DNA of 64,000 bases from Bacteroidota bacterium (GCA_013390605.1 JACAUB010000001.1:4437516-4501515), one strand, 5' to 3'; shown: positions 53,341 through 63,034, counted from the stretch's first letter. Program-made: numbers and translations. Notes: generated from the sequence alone by a model not told the origin.

Positions 53341-55488
53341 ATGAAAAAACTACTCCTCGTTATCATTACCCTTCTATCTATCAACGTCGTTCGCGCTGAT
53401 GAAGGGATGTGGCTTCCCATGTTGGTTCACCGACTCAACTATGTGGATATGCAAAAGGCAGGCTTAAAATTAACTGCCGAAGAGATTTACAGTGTAAATC
53501 ATTCAAGCTTAAAAGATGCTATTGTTCAATTTGGTGGAGGTTGTACGGCTGAAATCGTATCTGATCAGGGACTCGTATTTACGAATCACCATTGCGGTTA
53601 TGGATCTATCCAATCATTAAGTACTGTTCAGCACGATTATCTGACCCATGGATTTTGGGCTTTTAATAAAACTGAAGAGCTGCCATGTCCGGGATTGACT
53701 GTAAAATTCCTGGTTCGTATGGAAGATGTAACCAAAACAGTTTTAGCAAAGCTAAATAACAAGATGTCTGAGAAAGAGCGTGCAGAAGCTATTGCAGCTG
53801 TTAGCAATGAAATTCAGGACAAAGCTGTTGCCGGAACGAATTATGAATCACGTGTATCTTCTTTCTATGCCGGCAACGAATTTTATCTCTTTGTTTACGA
53901 AATCTTTAAAGATGTACGTTTAGTCGGAACTCCTCCTGAGGCAATTGGTAAGTTTGGTGCTGATACGGATAACTGGATGTGGCCTCGTCACACTGGCGAC
54001 TTCAGCATCTTCCGTGTTTACGCTGGTGCTGATGGTAAACCTGCTGAGTATTCAAAGAACAATGTTCCGATGAAACCGAAACATTTCTTACCTGTTTCTA
54101 TAAAAGGTGTTGAAAAAGAAGATTTCACCATGATTATGGGATATCCAGGACGTACTAACCGTTATATGACATCATGGGGTGTTAAATTGGCTATTGAGAA
54201 ATCAGGCCCTGCTATTGTTAAGATTCGCGATAAGAAATTATCCATCATGCGCGAATACATGGATGTAGATGAAACCGTACGTCTGCAATATGCTTCAAAA
54301 TATGCCGGTATCGCCAACTACTGGAAATACTATATCGGACAAACCCGTGCGCTGAAACGTATGAAGGTTGCCGAGAAGAAAGAAAAGATAGAAGCAGACT
54401 TTACAAACTGGGTTAGTCAGGATGCAAGTCGCAAAGCAGAATATGGTGATGTTTTAACTGACTTTGCCAATGCCTACAAACTGATCGATCAATATGTTAT
54501 TGCGCAAACCTATTCGCAAGAGGCGCTACGTGGCATCGAGGCTGGTAATCTCACCAGCGGTTTCGAGAGGTTGGCTACCCTGTTGAAAAACAAGGATACA
54601 AAGCCTGCTCAGATAGAACAGTTTACAAAAGGGATGACCCGTATGACAGAAAACTTCTTTAAGAACTATTATCAACCGCTGGATCAAAAAACGATGGGTG
54701 CTATGCTCGAAATGTTCTATAAAGATGTTCCTGCTGATCAACACTTCGCTTATCTTGATGAGATCTACAAAAAATATAAAGGTGACTTCAACAAATATGC
54801 TGAAGAGGTTTATAAGAAATCCAATTTTGTAAATGCTGAAAAGGTAAAAGCAATGTTGGATAAGCCATCGCTGAAAGTTATTGAGAAAGATCCGATGTAT
54901 AAGTTGTATATAGCTATAACAGCATACAGTAACGACATCAGAACAAAAGCTTCAGCCGGAAGCGAAGCATTAACCCGTTCGAGCAGATTGTTTATGGCAG
55001 GCTTGCGTAGCATGACACCTGATAAGAATTTTGCTCCTGATGCTAACTCAACGATGCGTGTAACCTTTGGGAATGTACGCGATTATTATCCTGCTGATGC
55101 TGTACATTACAACTTCTATACTACCCTCAAGGGTGTTATGGAAAAAGAAGATCCTAAAAACTTTGAGTTTATTGTACCCGGTAAGTTAAAAGACCTGTAC
55201 AATGCCAAAGACTATGGTCAATATGCCAATAGCAAGGGCGAACTTCCTGTAGCATTTTTAGCCAACACTGATATTACGGGTGGTAATTCAGGTAGTCCAG
55301 TCATCAATGGTAATGGAGAATTAGTCGGGTTAGCCTTTGATGGTAACTGGGAAGCTATGAGTGGCGATATTGCCTTCGAGCCTGATATGCAACGTACCAT
55401 TGCAGTCGATGTCCGTTATGTTTTGTTTATTATCGACAAATATGCCGGAGCTAAAAATCTGATTGATGAATTAGCAATTAAGCGATAA
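53341..55488 (+). CDS. S46-family dipeptidyl-peptidase (DPP7/DPP11 type)
   Basis: A 715-residue secreted serine exopeptidase removing dipeptides from N-termini, a Bacteroidota hallmark for peptide use. The signal peptide is MKKLLLVIITLLSINVVRA. The catalytic triad is visible as His in VFTNHHCGYG, Asp in FGADTDNWMWPRHTGDF and Ser in TGGNSGSPV. The position 18 residues after that Ser is Gly (FDGNW). In the studied enzymes Gly there marks DPP7 (hydrophobic P1), while Arg marks DPP11 (acidic P1), so DPP7-type specificity is inferred. An earlier in-frame ATG (53296) overlaps manC; the signal peptide fixes 53341. Confidence 0.93.
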   Translation: MKKLLLVIITLLSINVVRADEGMWLPMLVHRLNYVDMQKAGLKLTAEEIYSVNHSSLKDAIVQFGGGCTAEIVSDQGLVFTNHHCGYGSIQSLSTVQHDYLTHGFWAFNKTEELPCPGLTVKFLVRMEDVTKTVLAKLNNKMSEKERAEAIAAVSNEIQDKAVAGTNYESRVSSFYAGNEFYLFVYEIFKDVRLVGTPPEAIGKFGADTDNWMWPRHTGDFSIFRVYAGADGKPAEYSKNNVPMKPKHFLPVSIKGVEKEDFTMIMGYPGRTNRYMTSWGVKLAIEKSGPAIVKIRDKKLSIMREYMDVDETVRLQYASKYAGIANYWKYYIGQTRALKRMKVAEKKEKIEADFTNWVSQDASRKAEYGDVLTDFANAYKLIDQYVIAQTYSQEALRGIEAGNLTSGFERLATLLKNKDTKPAQIEQFTKGMTRMTENFFKNYYQPLDQKTMGAMLEMFYKDVPADQHFAYLDEIYKKYKGDFNKYAEEVYKKSNFVNAEKVKAMLDKPSLKVIEKDPMYKLYIAITAYSNDIRTKASAGSEALTRSSRLFMAGLRSMTPDKNFAPDANSTMRVTFGNVRDYYPADAVHYNFYTTLKGVMEKEDPKNFEFIVPGKLKDLYNAKDYGQYANSKGELPVAFLANTDITGGNSGSPVINGNGELVGLAFDGNWEAMSGDIAFEPDMQRTIAVDVRYVLFIIDKYAGAKNLIDELAIKR

Positions 55489-55507
55489 CGTACTGATTTA
55501 TACAAAT

Positions 55508-55543
55508 AAACAGGGTGGTTCAATAATTTGAGCCACCCTGTTT
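55508..55543 (+). terminator. terminator of the S46 peptidase gene
   Basis: AAACAGGGTGGTTCA pairs with TGAGCCACCCTGTTT (one T-G wobble), followed by a T-rich tract. Confidence 0.85.
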
Positions 55544-55564
55544 TCATTTTACCTTGTCTAACGG

Positions 55565-55605
55565 CAAAAGGGGAAGCGTGAGCTACCCCGTTTTAACGGT
55601 ATCAT
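55565..55605 (-). terminator. possible terminator of the M56/BlaR1-like gene
   Basis: On the minus strand AAAACGGGG pairs with CCCCTTTT around a 12-nt loop, about 25-60 nt beyond the stop. Confidence 0.5.
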
Positions 55606-55626
55606 TGAACAGATACAATCAACGTT

Positions 55627-57186
55627 TTATTTTTTTTTAGTGGTAATCAGTATGACGCCATTTTTACCTTTATCGCCATAAATAGCTGTTGCGCTTTTAC
55701 CTTTCAAGACATCCATTGTAAGAATAGTTTCAGTGTCTATCTCTTTCACTTTAGCCTCATCAATCTCTACACCATCCAACAAAATATATTTTTCTTTAAA
55801 AAGAGTGTTCGTTGATGATGACGATCCTTCAAATAGACTATTTGTCTTTAAAGTATTTTTCTTTGTAAGAATAATCATTACGCCATTTTTTCCTTTATCC
55901 CCATATAATTTAGTTGCAATGTCTTCTTTTAGACTATTAATACTTTCAAACTGATTAGCATCTTCGCTCATCAAAAATTCTTTGCCAGATTTTTCTGAAA
56001 TAACACCATCAATTATTAACAATTCCTTACCTTTAATAGAATCAGGTCTATTTAAACCTGTAGAAGTTGCAGGTTTCTCAACAGTTATTTCTTTTTTGGA
56101 TGTTATTAGAATTACTCCATCTCTTCCTTTTTCACCATATGCCTTTGTAGCATTTACCCCCCTCAGAATATTAATAGATTCTATCTTATCTGTAGATATC
56201 TTATCCATATCCTGTTTATCAATAACAACTCCATCTAACTTGATTAATGGATGCTTTTCTGATAAACTATCCTTCAAAACGATGGTAGTAACTTTTGAAT
56301 TGCTTTTCTTCCCAGGCAGTTTGTTTTGTGCAAAAGCAACACTGATTACCATACTAAACAGTAAAATGGGAATTACAAGTGCGTAATTAGCAAGGCCGTA
56401 CCTTGACGATTGTTTTTTATTCATCATGATGATTCTGATTTTTAAATTAGACAAGTTAAAATGATTAGTTATTGGATTTTGATTTTTGATCGTAGATAAT
56501 TTTAGCAGACTATATTGATACGCTTTGCAATCAATACCTTGATGAAGGAGAATCCGATCTACTTCGAATTCAATATTCTCCTTAACCACTTTACAGAATA
56601 GCCAGGAAAATGGATTGAACCAGAGTGCAATTTTGACCAGTTCTGAAAGTATGATATCAATTGAATGAACCCGATGGTTGTGCACCTTTTCGTGTTCAAT
56701 AATAGCGGTTAGTTCAGTGGCACTATGATTAGCAGGATTCAGAAAGATCTGCCCAAAGAAAGAGAATGGATTTATTTTTTCTTTTACGACCCTAACATCC
56801 ACATTCTGGATAACTTGTCTTTCAGAACGCTTAAAGATATTACGCAAAGAGAAGATCTGTATTCCCAGTCTGATCAACATAAACAGTACACCTCCCAAGT
56901 AACAAATCGTCAGAAACTGCTCTATCCCAAAGGTTGGCTTTTCAGGTTTAAATTGAAACATAAAAGCCGATACCGGAATATATACAACCTGCGAAATCTG
57001 CGGAGCCTTGAAAAACCAATCTTCAAGTGGTAAGGCCGGCCATAGAAATGAAACCATCATTCCGGTAATGAAGAAATAGCGGTTTAACTTATGAAATGTC
57101 AACCGACGTAAACATAGAAAGTAGAAGACCCATAAGACAAATACCGTAGCCGAAGCTTTCAATAAATAGACAAATAATGGACTCAT
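55627..57186 (-). CDS. M56 (BlaR1/MecR1-like) membrane metallopeptidase sensor with TonB-plug-like repeats
   Basis: A 519-residue membrane protein. The N-terminal M56 domain has several transmembrane segments and the zinc site HEKVH (His165, Glu166, His169). After a last membrane helix (about 267-287, ending VAFAQ) the periplasmic region holds three copies of a plug-like element (about 316-365, 390-443, 468-518). Each runs from [LI]DGV to a YGxKGxxGVxxI block and resembles the end of SusC plug domains. BlaR1-type proteins sense a signal and cleave their repressor. The start overlaps the BlaI stop by 4 nt, so the two are coupled. The signal sensed here is unknown. Confidence 0.88.
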   Translation of the reverse strand: MSPLFVYLLKASATVFVLWVFYFLCLRRLTFHKLNRYFFITGMMVSFLWPALPLEDWFFKAPQISQVVYIPVSAFMFQFKPEKPTFGIEQFLTICYLGGVLFMLIRLGIQIFSLRNIFKRSERQVIQNVDVRVVKEKINPFSFFGQIFLNPANHSATELTAIIEHEKVHNHRVHSIDIILSELVKIALWFNPFSWLFCKVVKENIEFEVDRILLHQGIDCKAYQYSLLKLSTIKNQNPITNHFNLSNLKIRIIMMNKKQSSRYGLANYALVIPILLFSMVISVAFAQNKLPGKKSNSKVTTIVLKDSLSEKHPLIKLDGVVIDKQDMDKISTDKIESINILRGVNATKAYGEKGRDGVILITSKKEITVEKPATSTGLNRPDSIKGKELLIIDGVISEKSGKEFLMSEDANQFESINSLKEDIATKLYGDKGKNGVMIILTKKNTLKTNSLFEGSSSSTNTLFKEKYILLDGVEIDEAKVKEIDTETILTMDVLKGKSATAIYGDKGKNGVILITTKKK

Positions 57187-57557
57187 GATTTTGCGTTATT
57201 AGTATTCATTTCAATCAGGTTGATAATCTCTTTTAATTCGTCGGATGATATTTTCTGCTCCTTTGCAAAAAAAGTGACCAGTTCCTTATAGGAATCCTGA
57301 AAATAATCTTTAACTACCCCCGACATCATGGTCTGCTGGTATTCGTCTTGTTTCACTGCAGGTTGATAGAGATAAACATTTCCTATTTTACGGGAAGAGA
57401 CAAATTTTTTCTTTTCAAGGTTTTTTACAATCGAAGCCAGTGTGGTATATGGAAGTTGAGATTCTGGATACTGATCGAGAAAATCTTTCACACATCCTTC
57501 TCCCATTTTCCAGATGATTAACATCGCTTCTTCTTCTTGTGCCGTTAGTTTTTTCAT
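57183..57557 (-). CDS. BlaI/MecI-family transcriptional repressor
   Basis: A 124-residue winged-helix repressor. The family elements are KLTAQEEEAMLIIWKMGEGCVKDFLDQYP, the recognition part LPYTTLASIVKNLEKKKFVSSRKIG and a C-terminal dimerisation helix. It normally represses its own operon and is inactivated by cleavage via the linked M56 sensor. It is encoded just upstream of that sensor and preceded by two operator-like palindromes. Confidence 0.94.
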   Translation of the reverse strand: MKKLTAQEEEAMLIIWKMGEGCVKDFLDQYPESQLPYTTLASIVKNLEKKKFVSSRKIGNVYLYQPAVKQDEYQQTMMSGVVKDYFQDSYKELVTFFAKEQKISSDELKEIINLIEMNTNNAKS

Positions 57558-57580
57558 ATTCTAAAATTATTTCGCAATAT

Positions 57581-57595
57581 TACGACTTTTTCGTA
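57581..57595. promoter_or_regulatory. operator-like palindrome 1 for BlaI
   Basis: TACGA-N5-TCGTA (TACGACTTTTTCGTA), 24-38 nt upstream of the BlaI start. Probable repressor site. Confidence 0.6.
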
Positions 57596-57613
57596 GATAA
57601 AGTCAAATATAAT

Positions 57614-57628
57614 TACGAAATTTTCGTA
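57614..57628. promoter_or_regulatory. operator-like palindrome 2 for BlaI
   Basis: TACGA-N5-TCGTA within a 21-bp near-perfect palindrome (10-bp arms, 1-bp centre). Its centre is 33 bp from palindrome 1, about three helical turns, fitting two dimers on one face. Confidence 0.65.
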
Positions 57629-57829
57629 ATTATTTTAATTTATTTTATTACATCCTGTATATCAATGACTTTATTCAAGTAAAAAAATGTTTAACTTGAA
57701 AATAATAGTGAAACAAAGACGATGCTTCATAATTTATCGAACAGCCCTATGGAGAATAATGGCCATCATATGCTAACCTTTGATGTAAACAAAACCAATA
57801 ATCCACTATTATATAACCTAAATAAACTT

Positions 57830-57837
57830 TAACTTTG
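57830..57837 (+). promoter_or_regulatory. -7 box for the GH16 gene
   Basis: TAACTTTG matches TAnnTTTG, 25 nt before the GH16 ATG. No clear -33 box. Confidence 0.35.
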
Positions 57838-57862
57838 TCTATATAAATCAACCACTTACACT

Positions 57863-58666
57863 ATGCGTATTTCACTTATTTTCATTCTGTTAATGGGGTT
57901 AACAATCTCATGTAAACAGACAAAGAAGCTTGAGAACCCGACACCAACAAAACAGTTGGTATGGGCTGATGAGTTTAATTATAACGGACTACCCGATCCA
58001 ACAAAATGGGATTATGAAGTTGGATTTGTGCGTAACAACGAAAAACAATATTATACAAAAGCACGACTAGAAAATGCAAGTGTCGAGAATGGCAATCTTG
58101 TTATTTCATCATTAAAAGAAGAATACAATAATATTGCGCACTACACATCTGCCAGTCTGAATACACTTGGCAAACAATCTTTTGTGGGTGATATCCGTAT
58201 TGAAGTATGTGCAAAGCTCCCTTTTGGCAAAGGTATTTGGCCTGCTATATGGATGATGGGAATAAACAGAACTACAGTGGGTTGGCCCAAGTGTAGCGAG
58301 CTCGATATTATGGAGTTTGTAGGTCATACCCCAAATAAAGTATGGGGTACCATGCATTGGTGGGACTCGAACAGTACCGAACAAAACATGCACAAAAGCC
58401 AGGGAAGTACGCTGATGCTTTACGACCTGAGTACAGCCTACCATGTTTACGGACTTGAAAGAAGAGGTAGCGAAATCAAACTATTTGTAGATAACAATTA
58501 TTACCTGACATTTACACCACCAGCAACAGCGTATACAGGCTCATTTGTCAACCCACTCTATCTTCTTCTCAATACCGCTGTTGGTGGTAGCTGGGGAGGC
58601 GATGTTGACGACACCATCTTTCCGCAGAAATTCTATTTTGATTATGTCAGAGTTTATAAAATCTAA
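57863..58666 (+). CDS. GH16-family beta-glucanase lipoprotein
   Basis: A 267-residue secreted lipoprotein (signal ending LTISC, Cys17) with a GH16 jelly-roll. It has LVWADEFNYNGLPDPTKWDYE at the start and the catalytic ExDxxE motif as ELDIME (Glu146, Asp148, Glu151). The C-terminal PLYLLLNTAVGGSWGG and FDYVRVY segments are the usual family end. Typical substrates are laminarin or beta-1,3/1,4-glucans, but the exact subfamily is not assigned. The gene is 6 nt before a large uncharacterised protein, so they are likely co-transcribed. Confidence 0.93.
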   Translation: MRISLIFILLMGLTISCKQTKKLENPTPTKQLVWADEFNYNGLPDPTKWDYEVGFVRNNEKQYYTKARLENASVENGNLVISSLKEEYNNIAHYTSASLNTLGKQSFVGDIRIEVCAKLPFGKGIWPAIWMMGINRTTVGWPKCSELDIMEFVGHTPNKVWGTMHWWDSNSTEQNMHKSQGSTLMLYDLSTAYHVYGLERRGSEIKLFVDNNYYLTFTPPATAYTGSFVNPLYLLLNTAVGGSWGGDVDDTIFPQKFYFDYVRVYKI

Positions 58667-58672
58667 AAACTA

Positions 58673-60859
58673 ATGGGTTCTTACTTTATCTACAATTTAC
58701 TATTAACAGCCTCCCTTACAGTATCTAAGCCTGATGGATTAACGGATCCACCTAAAGTGAAGGGTGGAGAAAAAACAGCTTTTCAGACATCCGGTGCATG
58801 GAAACCGGTCACCGATGTCCGGGCTGATGTTGCAATTGTATATGGTGCAAATAATTACAAGGACATTACCTTTGAAGAACGGGTAAAGTCGTGGCGTGAC
58901 CACGGATATAAAACACATTTTATGACAGGTGTTGCCTGGGGCGAATACCAGGATTATTTCACCGGAAAATGGGATGGAATCAATCACCTGAGTGAAGGGC
59001 AGATGGACGTGAAAGGCGATTCTATCGGACATGGAAGATTAATTCCATATATCGTTCCAACGGAATCGTATATTAACTACATGAAGGAGAAGCATATCAA
59101 GCGAGTAATTGATGCCGGTATTGATGCTATTTATCTGGAAGAACCTGAGTTTTGGGCTCGGGCAGGTTATAGTTTAGCCTTTAAAAAAGAGTGGCAGAAA
59201 TATTACAACTCACCCTGGCGCCCACAAGACGCATCGCCAGAAAACACCTATCTGTCAAGCAAATTGAAGTATCAGTTATATTATAACGCTCTGAAGGAGA
59301 TCTTCACTTTTGCAAAGGAATATGGTCGTAGCAAAGGAATGAACGTTCGTTGTTATGTTCCCACCCATTCTTTGGTCAATTACTCTGCATGGCAAATTGT
59401 TAGTCCGGAAGCCAGTCTGGCCTCGTTACCTTGTGTAGATGGGTATATTGCTCAAGTCTGGACAGGTACCTCGCGCGAGCCGACCTATTTTAACGGAATC
59501 AAAAAAGAGCGTGTCTTCGAGAATGCCTTCCTTGAATACGGATCAATGGAATCGATGACGGCTCCTACTAAACGAAAACTGTTCTTTCTCACTGACCCGA
59601 TTGAAGATTTTTCACGTGATTGGGGCGACTACAAAAAGAACTATCAAGCCACTTTTACTGCCCAGCTACTTTATCCAATGATAGCAGATTACGAGGTAAT
59701 GCCTTGGCCTGACCGCATTTATCAAGGTCTCTATCGAAAACAGAATAGCAATGAGAAAGAGACTATTCCCCGTTTCTATTCCACACAAATGCAGGTAATG
59801 GTGAATTCGTTAAATCAAATGCCATTATCAAGTAATCGTGTTAATGGTACCTCAGGCATTAGCGTGTTAATGTCCAATTCGATGATGTTCCAGCGTTTCC
59901 CGACACATAAGGGATACGAAGATCCGCAACTATCAAATTTCTATGGACAAGTATTGCCGCTGCTTAAACGAGGCGTACCGGTAAAAACTCTTCATATCGA
60001 AAATGTAGCTTACCCTGAAACATGGAAGGATACAAAGCTGTTGATCATGTCGTATTCGAACATGAAACCACTTGCTTCCGAAGCACATAAATATCTTGCT
60101 CAATGGGTAAAAAAAGGAGGTATCTTAATCTATTGTGGTCGCGATAAGGATCCGTTCCAGACAGTTGAGGAGTGGTGGAATACAGGCAATAACCACTACA
60201 AAGCCCCTTCAGAGCACCTGTTTGAGCAACTTGGCATCGATCGCACAGCAAAGGAGGGAAAATACAGTTGTGGAAAAGGTACAGTATACGTTCTGCGTGT
60301 GGATCCGAAAGAATTTGTGCTACAGTCGAATAACGACAAACAGTTTATTACTACTGTAAAACAGCTCTATGAGCAAAAAGCCGGAACACTGGTCTTCAAA
60401 AATTTCTTTTATCTTGAAAGAGGACCATTCGATCTGATAGCTGTAATGGATGAAAGTGTTAATGAAAAACCATATACGGCAAAGGGTTGTTTCATCGACC
60501 TTTTCGATCCAAAACTCCCTGTATTAAGCGAGAAGACAGTCTTACCGGGTGAGCAGGCCTATCTCTACAACGTTAATCATGTACCAGATCCGAAAAGGCC
60601 GCAAGTACTTGCCGGAGCCGCAAGAATTTATGACGAAAACGCAGGCAAAAAACAATATTCTTTCATTGCAAAAAGCCCGCTAAACACGACAAACGTAATG
60701 CGTGTTCTGCTTCCCGATGCTCCAAAAAAAGTTACGATCACCAATACAAATGGTCAGGTGCTGACCGACATTCAATCTGTTTGGGATAAAATCAGCAAAA
60801 CTTGCTTACTCAGTTTTGAAAATAGCCCTGATGGAATAAAGGTTGAGTTACAGTGGTAA
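58673..60859 (+). CDS. large uncharacterised glycosidase-like protein
   Basis: A 728-residue protein with no assigned family. The N-terminus is weakly hydrophobic (residues 5-18) and might be a signal peptide. Residues about 45-360 look like a TIM barrel: AIVYGANNYKDITFEERVKSWRDHGYKTHFMTGV, DAIYLEEPEFWARAGYS (candidate acids), DGYIAQVWTG. The middle (about 400-500) resembles the amidotransferase-like trimerisation fold of GH42-type enzymes (LLKRGVPVKTLHIENV, LLIMSYSNMKPLASE, WVKKGGILIYCG). The end is beta-rich. It is co-encoded with GH16, so a role in degrading the same glycan is inferred. Confidence 0.6.
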   Translation: MGSYFIYNLLLTASLTVSKPDGLTDPPKVKGGEKTAFQTSGAWKPVTDVRADVAIVYGANNYKDITFEERVKSWRDHGYKTHFMTGVAWGEYQDYFTGKWDGINHLSEGQMDVKGDSIGHGRLIPYIVPTESYINYMKEKHIKRVIDAGIDAIYLEEPEFWARAGYSLAFKKEWQKYYNSPWRPQDASPENTYLSSKLKYQLYYNALKEIFTFAKEYGRSKGMNVRCYVPTHSLVNYSAWQIVSPEASLASLPCVDGYIAQVWTGTSREPTYFNGIKKERVFENAFLEYGSMESMTAPTKRKLFFLTDPIEDFSRDWGDYKKNYQATFTAQLLYPMIADYEVMPWPDRIYQGLYRKQNSNEKETIPRFYSTQMQVMVNSLNQMPLSSNRVNGTSGISVLMSNSMMFQRFPTHKGYEDPQLSNFYGQVLPLLKRGVPVKTLHIENVAYPETWKDTKLLIMSYSNMKPLASEAHKYLAQWVKKGGILIYCGRDKDPFQTVEEWWNTGNNHYKAPSEHLFEQLGIDRTAKEGKYSCGKGTVYVLRVDPKEFVLQSNNDKQFITTVKQLYEQKAGTLVFKNFFYLERGPFDLIAVMDESVNEKPYTAKGCFIDLFDPKLPVLSEKTVLPGEQAYLYNVNHVPDPKRPQVLAGAARIYDENAGKKQYSFIAKSPLNTTNVMRVLLPDAPKKVTITNTNGQVLTDIQSVWDKISKTCLLSFENSPDGIKVELQW

Positions 60860-60862
60860 CAG

Positions 60863-60892
60863 AAAAAACAGAATGACAATCATCTGTTTTTT
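60863..60892 (+). terminator. terminator of the GH16 pair
   Basis: AAAAAACAGA pairs with TCTGTTTTTT around a 10-nt loop, 4 nt after the stop. Confidence 0.85.
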
Positions 60893-61025
60893 GATTATTT
60901 TTGTCATTCAATCTAACCGATTCAAATAAAGAACTGCATGAAATGAGCATGTATTACAAACACAAACACTGTAGTAAATTTAATATGCGAGTTTCATTAG
61001 ACCTTAATCTAAAAAACATTTACCA

Positions 61026-61562
61026 ATGAAAACTACATTAATCATATTACTGGCCCTCTTTTTATCCAGCGGGATGATGGCTCAGGAGACACCTAAAACG
61101 GCAGATCAGATTCTAAACGATGCTTATAAGCAAGCCGCAAAAGAGAAGAAAAATGTGTTCATTATTTTTCATGCTTCCTGGTGCAAATGGTGTCATGCAA
61201 TGGATTCGGCCATGAATGCTCCTGCTTGTAAGGCATTCTTCAATAACAACTATGTCGTTGCACATCTTGTAGTGCTTGAATCTGCTAATAAGAAAAACCT
61301 TGAGAATCCGGGAGCATTAGAGATGATGAAGAAGTATAAAGGTGGTGGTGGAATTCCTTTTTGGCTAATCTTTAATGCCAAGGGAAAGTTGTTAGCTGAC
61401 GCCAACAGACCCGCAACAGATAGCGAAGGTAAAATTGGAGAAAATATGGGTTGCCCTAGCAGTGAAAAAGAGGTAGGTTATTTTATAACAATCCTCAAAA
61501 AGACATCGTCACTAAAAGACAGCGATCTTGCTATTATTGCCGAAAGGTTCAAGAAAAAATAA
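61026..61562 (+). CDS. secreted thioredoxin-fold protein
   Basis: A 178-residue protein with signal peptide MKTTLIILLALFLSSGMMAQ and a thioredoxin-like domain: NVFIIFHASWCKWCHAMD, with redox Cys53 and Cys56 (CKWC). The cis-Pro-like region GGGIPFWLIFNAKGK follows near residue 105. It resembles DUF255/thioredoxin-7-type periplasmic proteins. It probably reduces or isomerises disulfides of exported proteins; the partner is unknown. It is a single gene. Confidence 0.85.
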   Translation: MKTTLIILLALFLSSGMMAQETPKTADQILNDAYKQAAKEKKNVFIIFHASWCKWCHAMDSAMNAPACKAFFNNNYVVAHLVVLESANKKNLENPGALEMMKKYKGGGGIPFWLIFNAKGKLLADANRPATDSEGKIGENMGCPSSEKEVGYFITILKKTSSLKDSDLAIIAERFKKK

Positions 61563-61789
61563 GGAGAGTCAACGACATTAAAAGCCTCAATATTATTCCA
61601 ACCTTAAGAAAAGATCTCGTATTCAATTACACCGTTATTTCGAAGGTAGAAGCGTATCTTCTAAAAGCAGTAGAATGCTTAAATACAGATTTATCTTATT
61701 GTTCGCAATGATGTAACGAAAATCTTGAAATGGCAATATAATAAATTAATATTGCCGTAAATTTATTTCATTATCTATTTCAATAAAGC

Positions 61790-61825
61790 AAAAGAGAGAC
61801 AACCGATACTGGTTGTCTCTCTTTT
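61790..61825. terminator. bidirectional terminator after pgk
   Basis: AAAAGAGAGACAACC (61790-61804) pairs exactly with GGTTGTCTCTCTTTT (61811-61825), loop 6 nt, with flanking A and T runs. It serves pgk on the minus strand and may also end transcripts from the thioredoxin-like gene. Confidence 0.9.
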
Positions 61826-61843
61826 AATATGTAGTTTACAGAC

Positions 61844-63034
61844 TTATGCTTCGATAGCAGCAACGCCAGGAAGTACACGACCTTCGATATATTCAAGCAT
61901 AGCACCACCACCGGTAGATACATAACTTACTTTGTCGGCCAGTTTGTATTTGTTAATAGCAGCAACTGAATCGCCACCACCAACAAGTGTATAAGTTCCA
62001 TTTGCAGTTGCTTTAACTAAAGTATAAGCAACTTCTTCTGTTCCTTTTGCAAAATTTTCCATTTCGAAAACACCCATCGGACCATTCCAAAGAACGATCT
62101 TAGAGTCCATAATAACCTTCTGGAAAGTAGCGAGTGTTTCAGGACCAATATCTAATCCCATCCAGCCTGTAGGAATCTGGTCGGTTTTAACAGTTTTTCT
62201 GTTGGCTTCATTGCTGAATGCATCAGCAATAATGGTATCAGTAGGGATCAATAAATTAACACCTTTAGCTTTGGCATCAAGCATTGCTTTCTTAGCTGTT
62301 TCGATGAAATCGTCTTCAACCAATGAGCTACCTACTTCGCCACCCATTGCCTTAATAAAAGTAAACATCATACCACCACCAATAATGATGTTATCACATT
62401 TATCCATCAGGTGATTGATAATTTGTATTTTGCCTGATACTTTGGCACCACCAAGGATAGCAGTGAAAGGACGTTCGCCACTTTCGAGTACTTTCTTGAG
62501 GCTGGCAACTTCGCCATCCATTAAATAGCCAAACAATTTATCTTTGGGGAAGAACTGGGCAATGATAGCTGTAGAAGCATGAGCACGGTGTGCAGTTCCG
62601 AAAGCGTCGTTAACATAACAGTCACCTAAAGCAGCAATTTTTTTACTGAATTCGAGATCGCCTTTTTCTTCTTCTTTGTAGAAGCGAAGGTTTTCGAGTA
62701 ATAAAACTTCACCTGGTTTTAAACCTGCAGAAAGATCAATTGCCGACTGGCCAATGCAGTCGTCAGCAAACTTAACTGTAAGTCCTAATTTTTCATTAAG
62801 GTAAGGCAACAAGTGGCTCAGAGAGAACTTGTTTTCGGGGCCACCCTTTGGACGACCAAGATGCGACATTACAATTGCAGATCCGCCACCGGCAATTATT
62901 TTGCGGATAGTTGGGAGTGCTGCATCGATACGTGTAGTATCGGTAATAGTAAACACCTCATTCAACGGCACATTAAAATCCACTCGGATTAAAGCGCGTT
63001 TTCCTTTAAAATCATACGTTTCTATGGTATTCAT
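61844..63034 (-). CDS. pgk: phosphoglycerate kinase
   Basis: A glycolytic enzyme making ATP from 1,3-bisphosphoglycerate. It begins with the family block [15 protein letters not shown] and carries [16 protein letters not shown] and the C-terminal [14 protein letters not shown] and [13 protein letters not shown] nucleotide-binding segments. The 396-residue length is normal. It is single and followed by a strong terminator. Confidence 0.98.
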   Translation of the reverse strand: MNTIETYDFKGKRALIRVDFNVPLNEVFTITDTTRIDAALPTIRKIIAGGGSAIVMSHLGRPKGGPENKFSLSHLLPYLNEKLGLTVKFADDCIGQSAIDLSAGLKPGEVLLLENLRFYKEEEKGDLEFSKKIAALGDCYVNDAFGTAHRAHASTAIIAQFFPKDKLFGYLMDGEVASLKKVLESGERPFTAILGGAKVSGKIQIINHLMDKCDNIIIGGGMMFTFIKAMGGEVGSSLVEDDFIETAKKAMLDAKAKGVNLLIPTDTIIADAFSNEANRKTVKTDQIPTGWMGLDIGPETLATFQKVIMDSKIVLWNGPMGVFEMENFAKGTEEVAYTLVKATANGTYTLVGGGDSVAAINKYKLADKVSYVSTGGGAMLEYIEGRVLPGVAAIEA

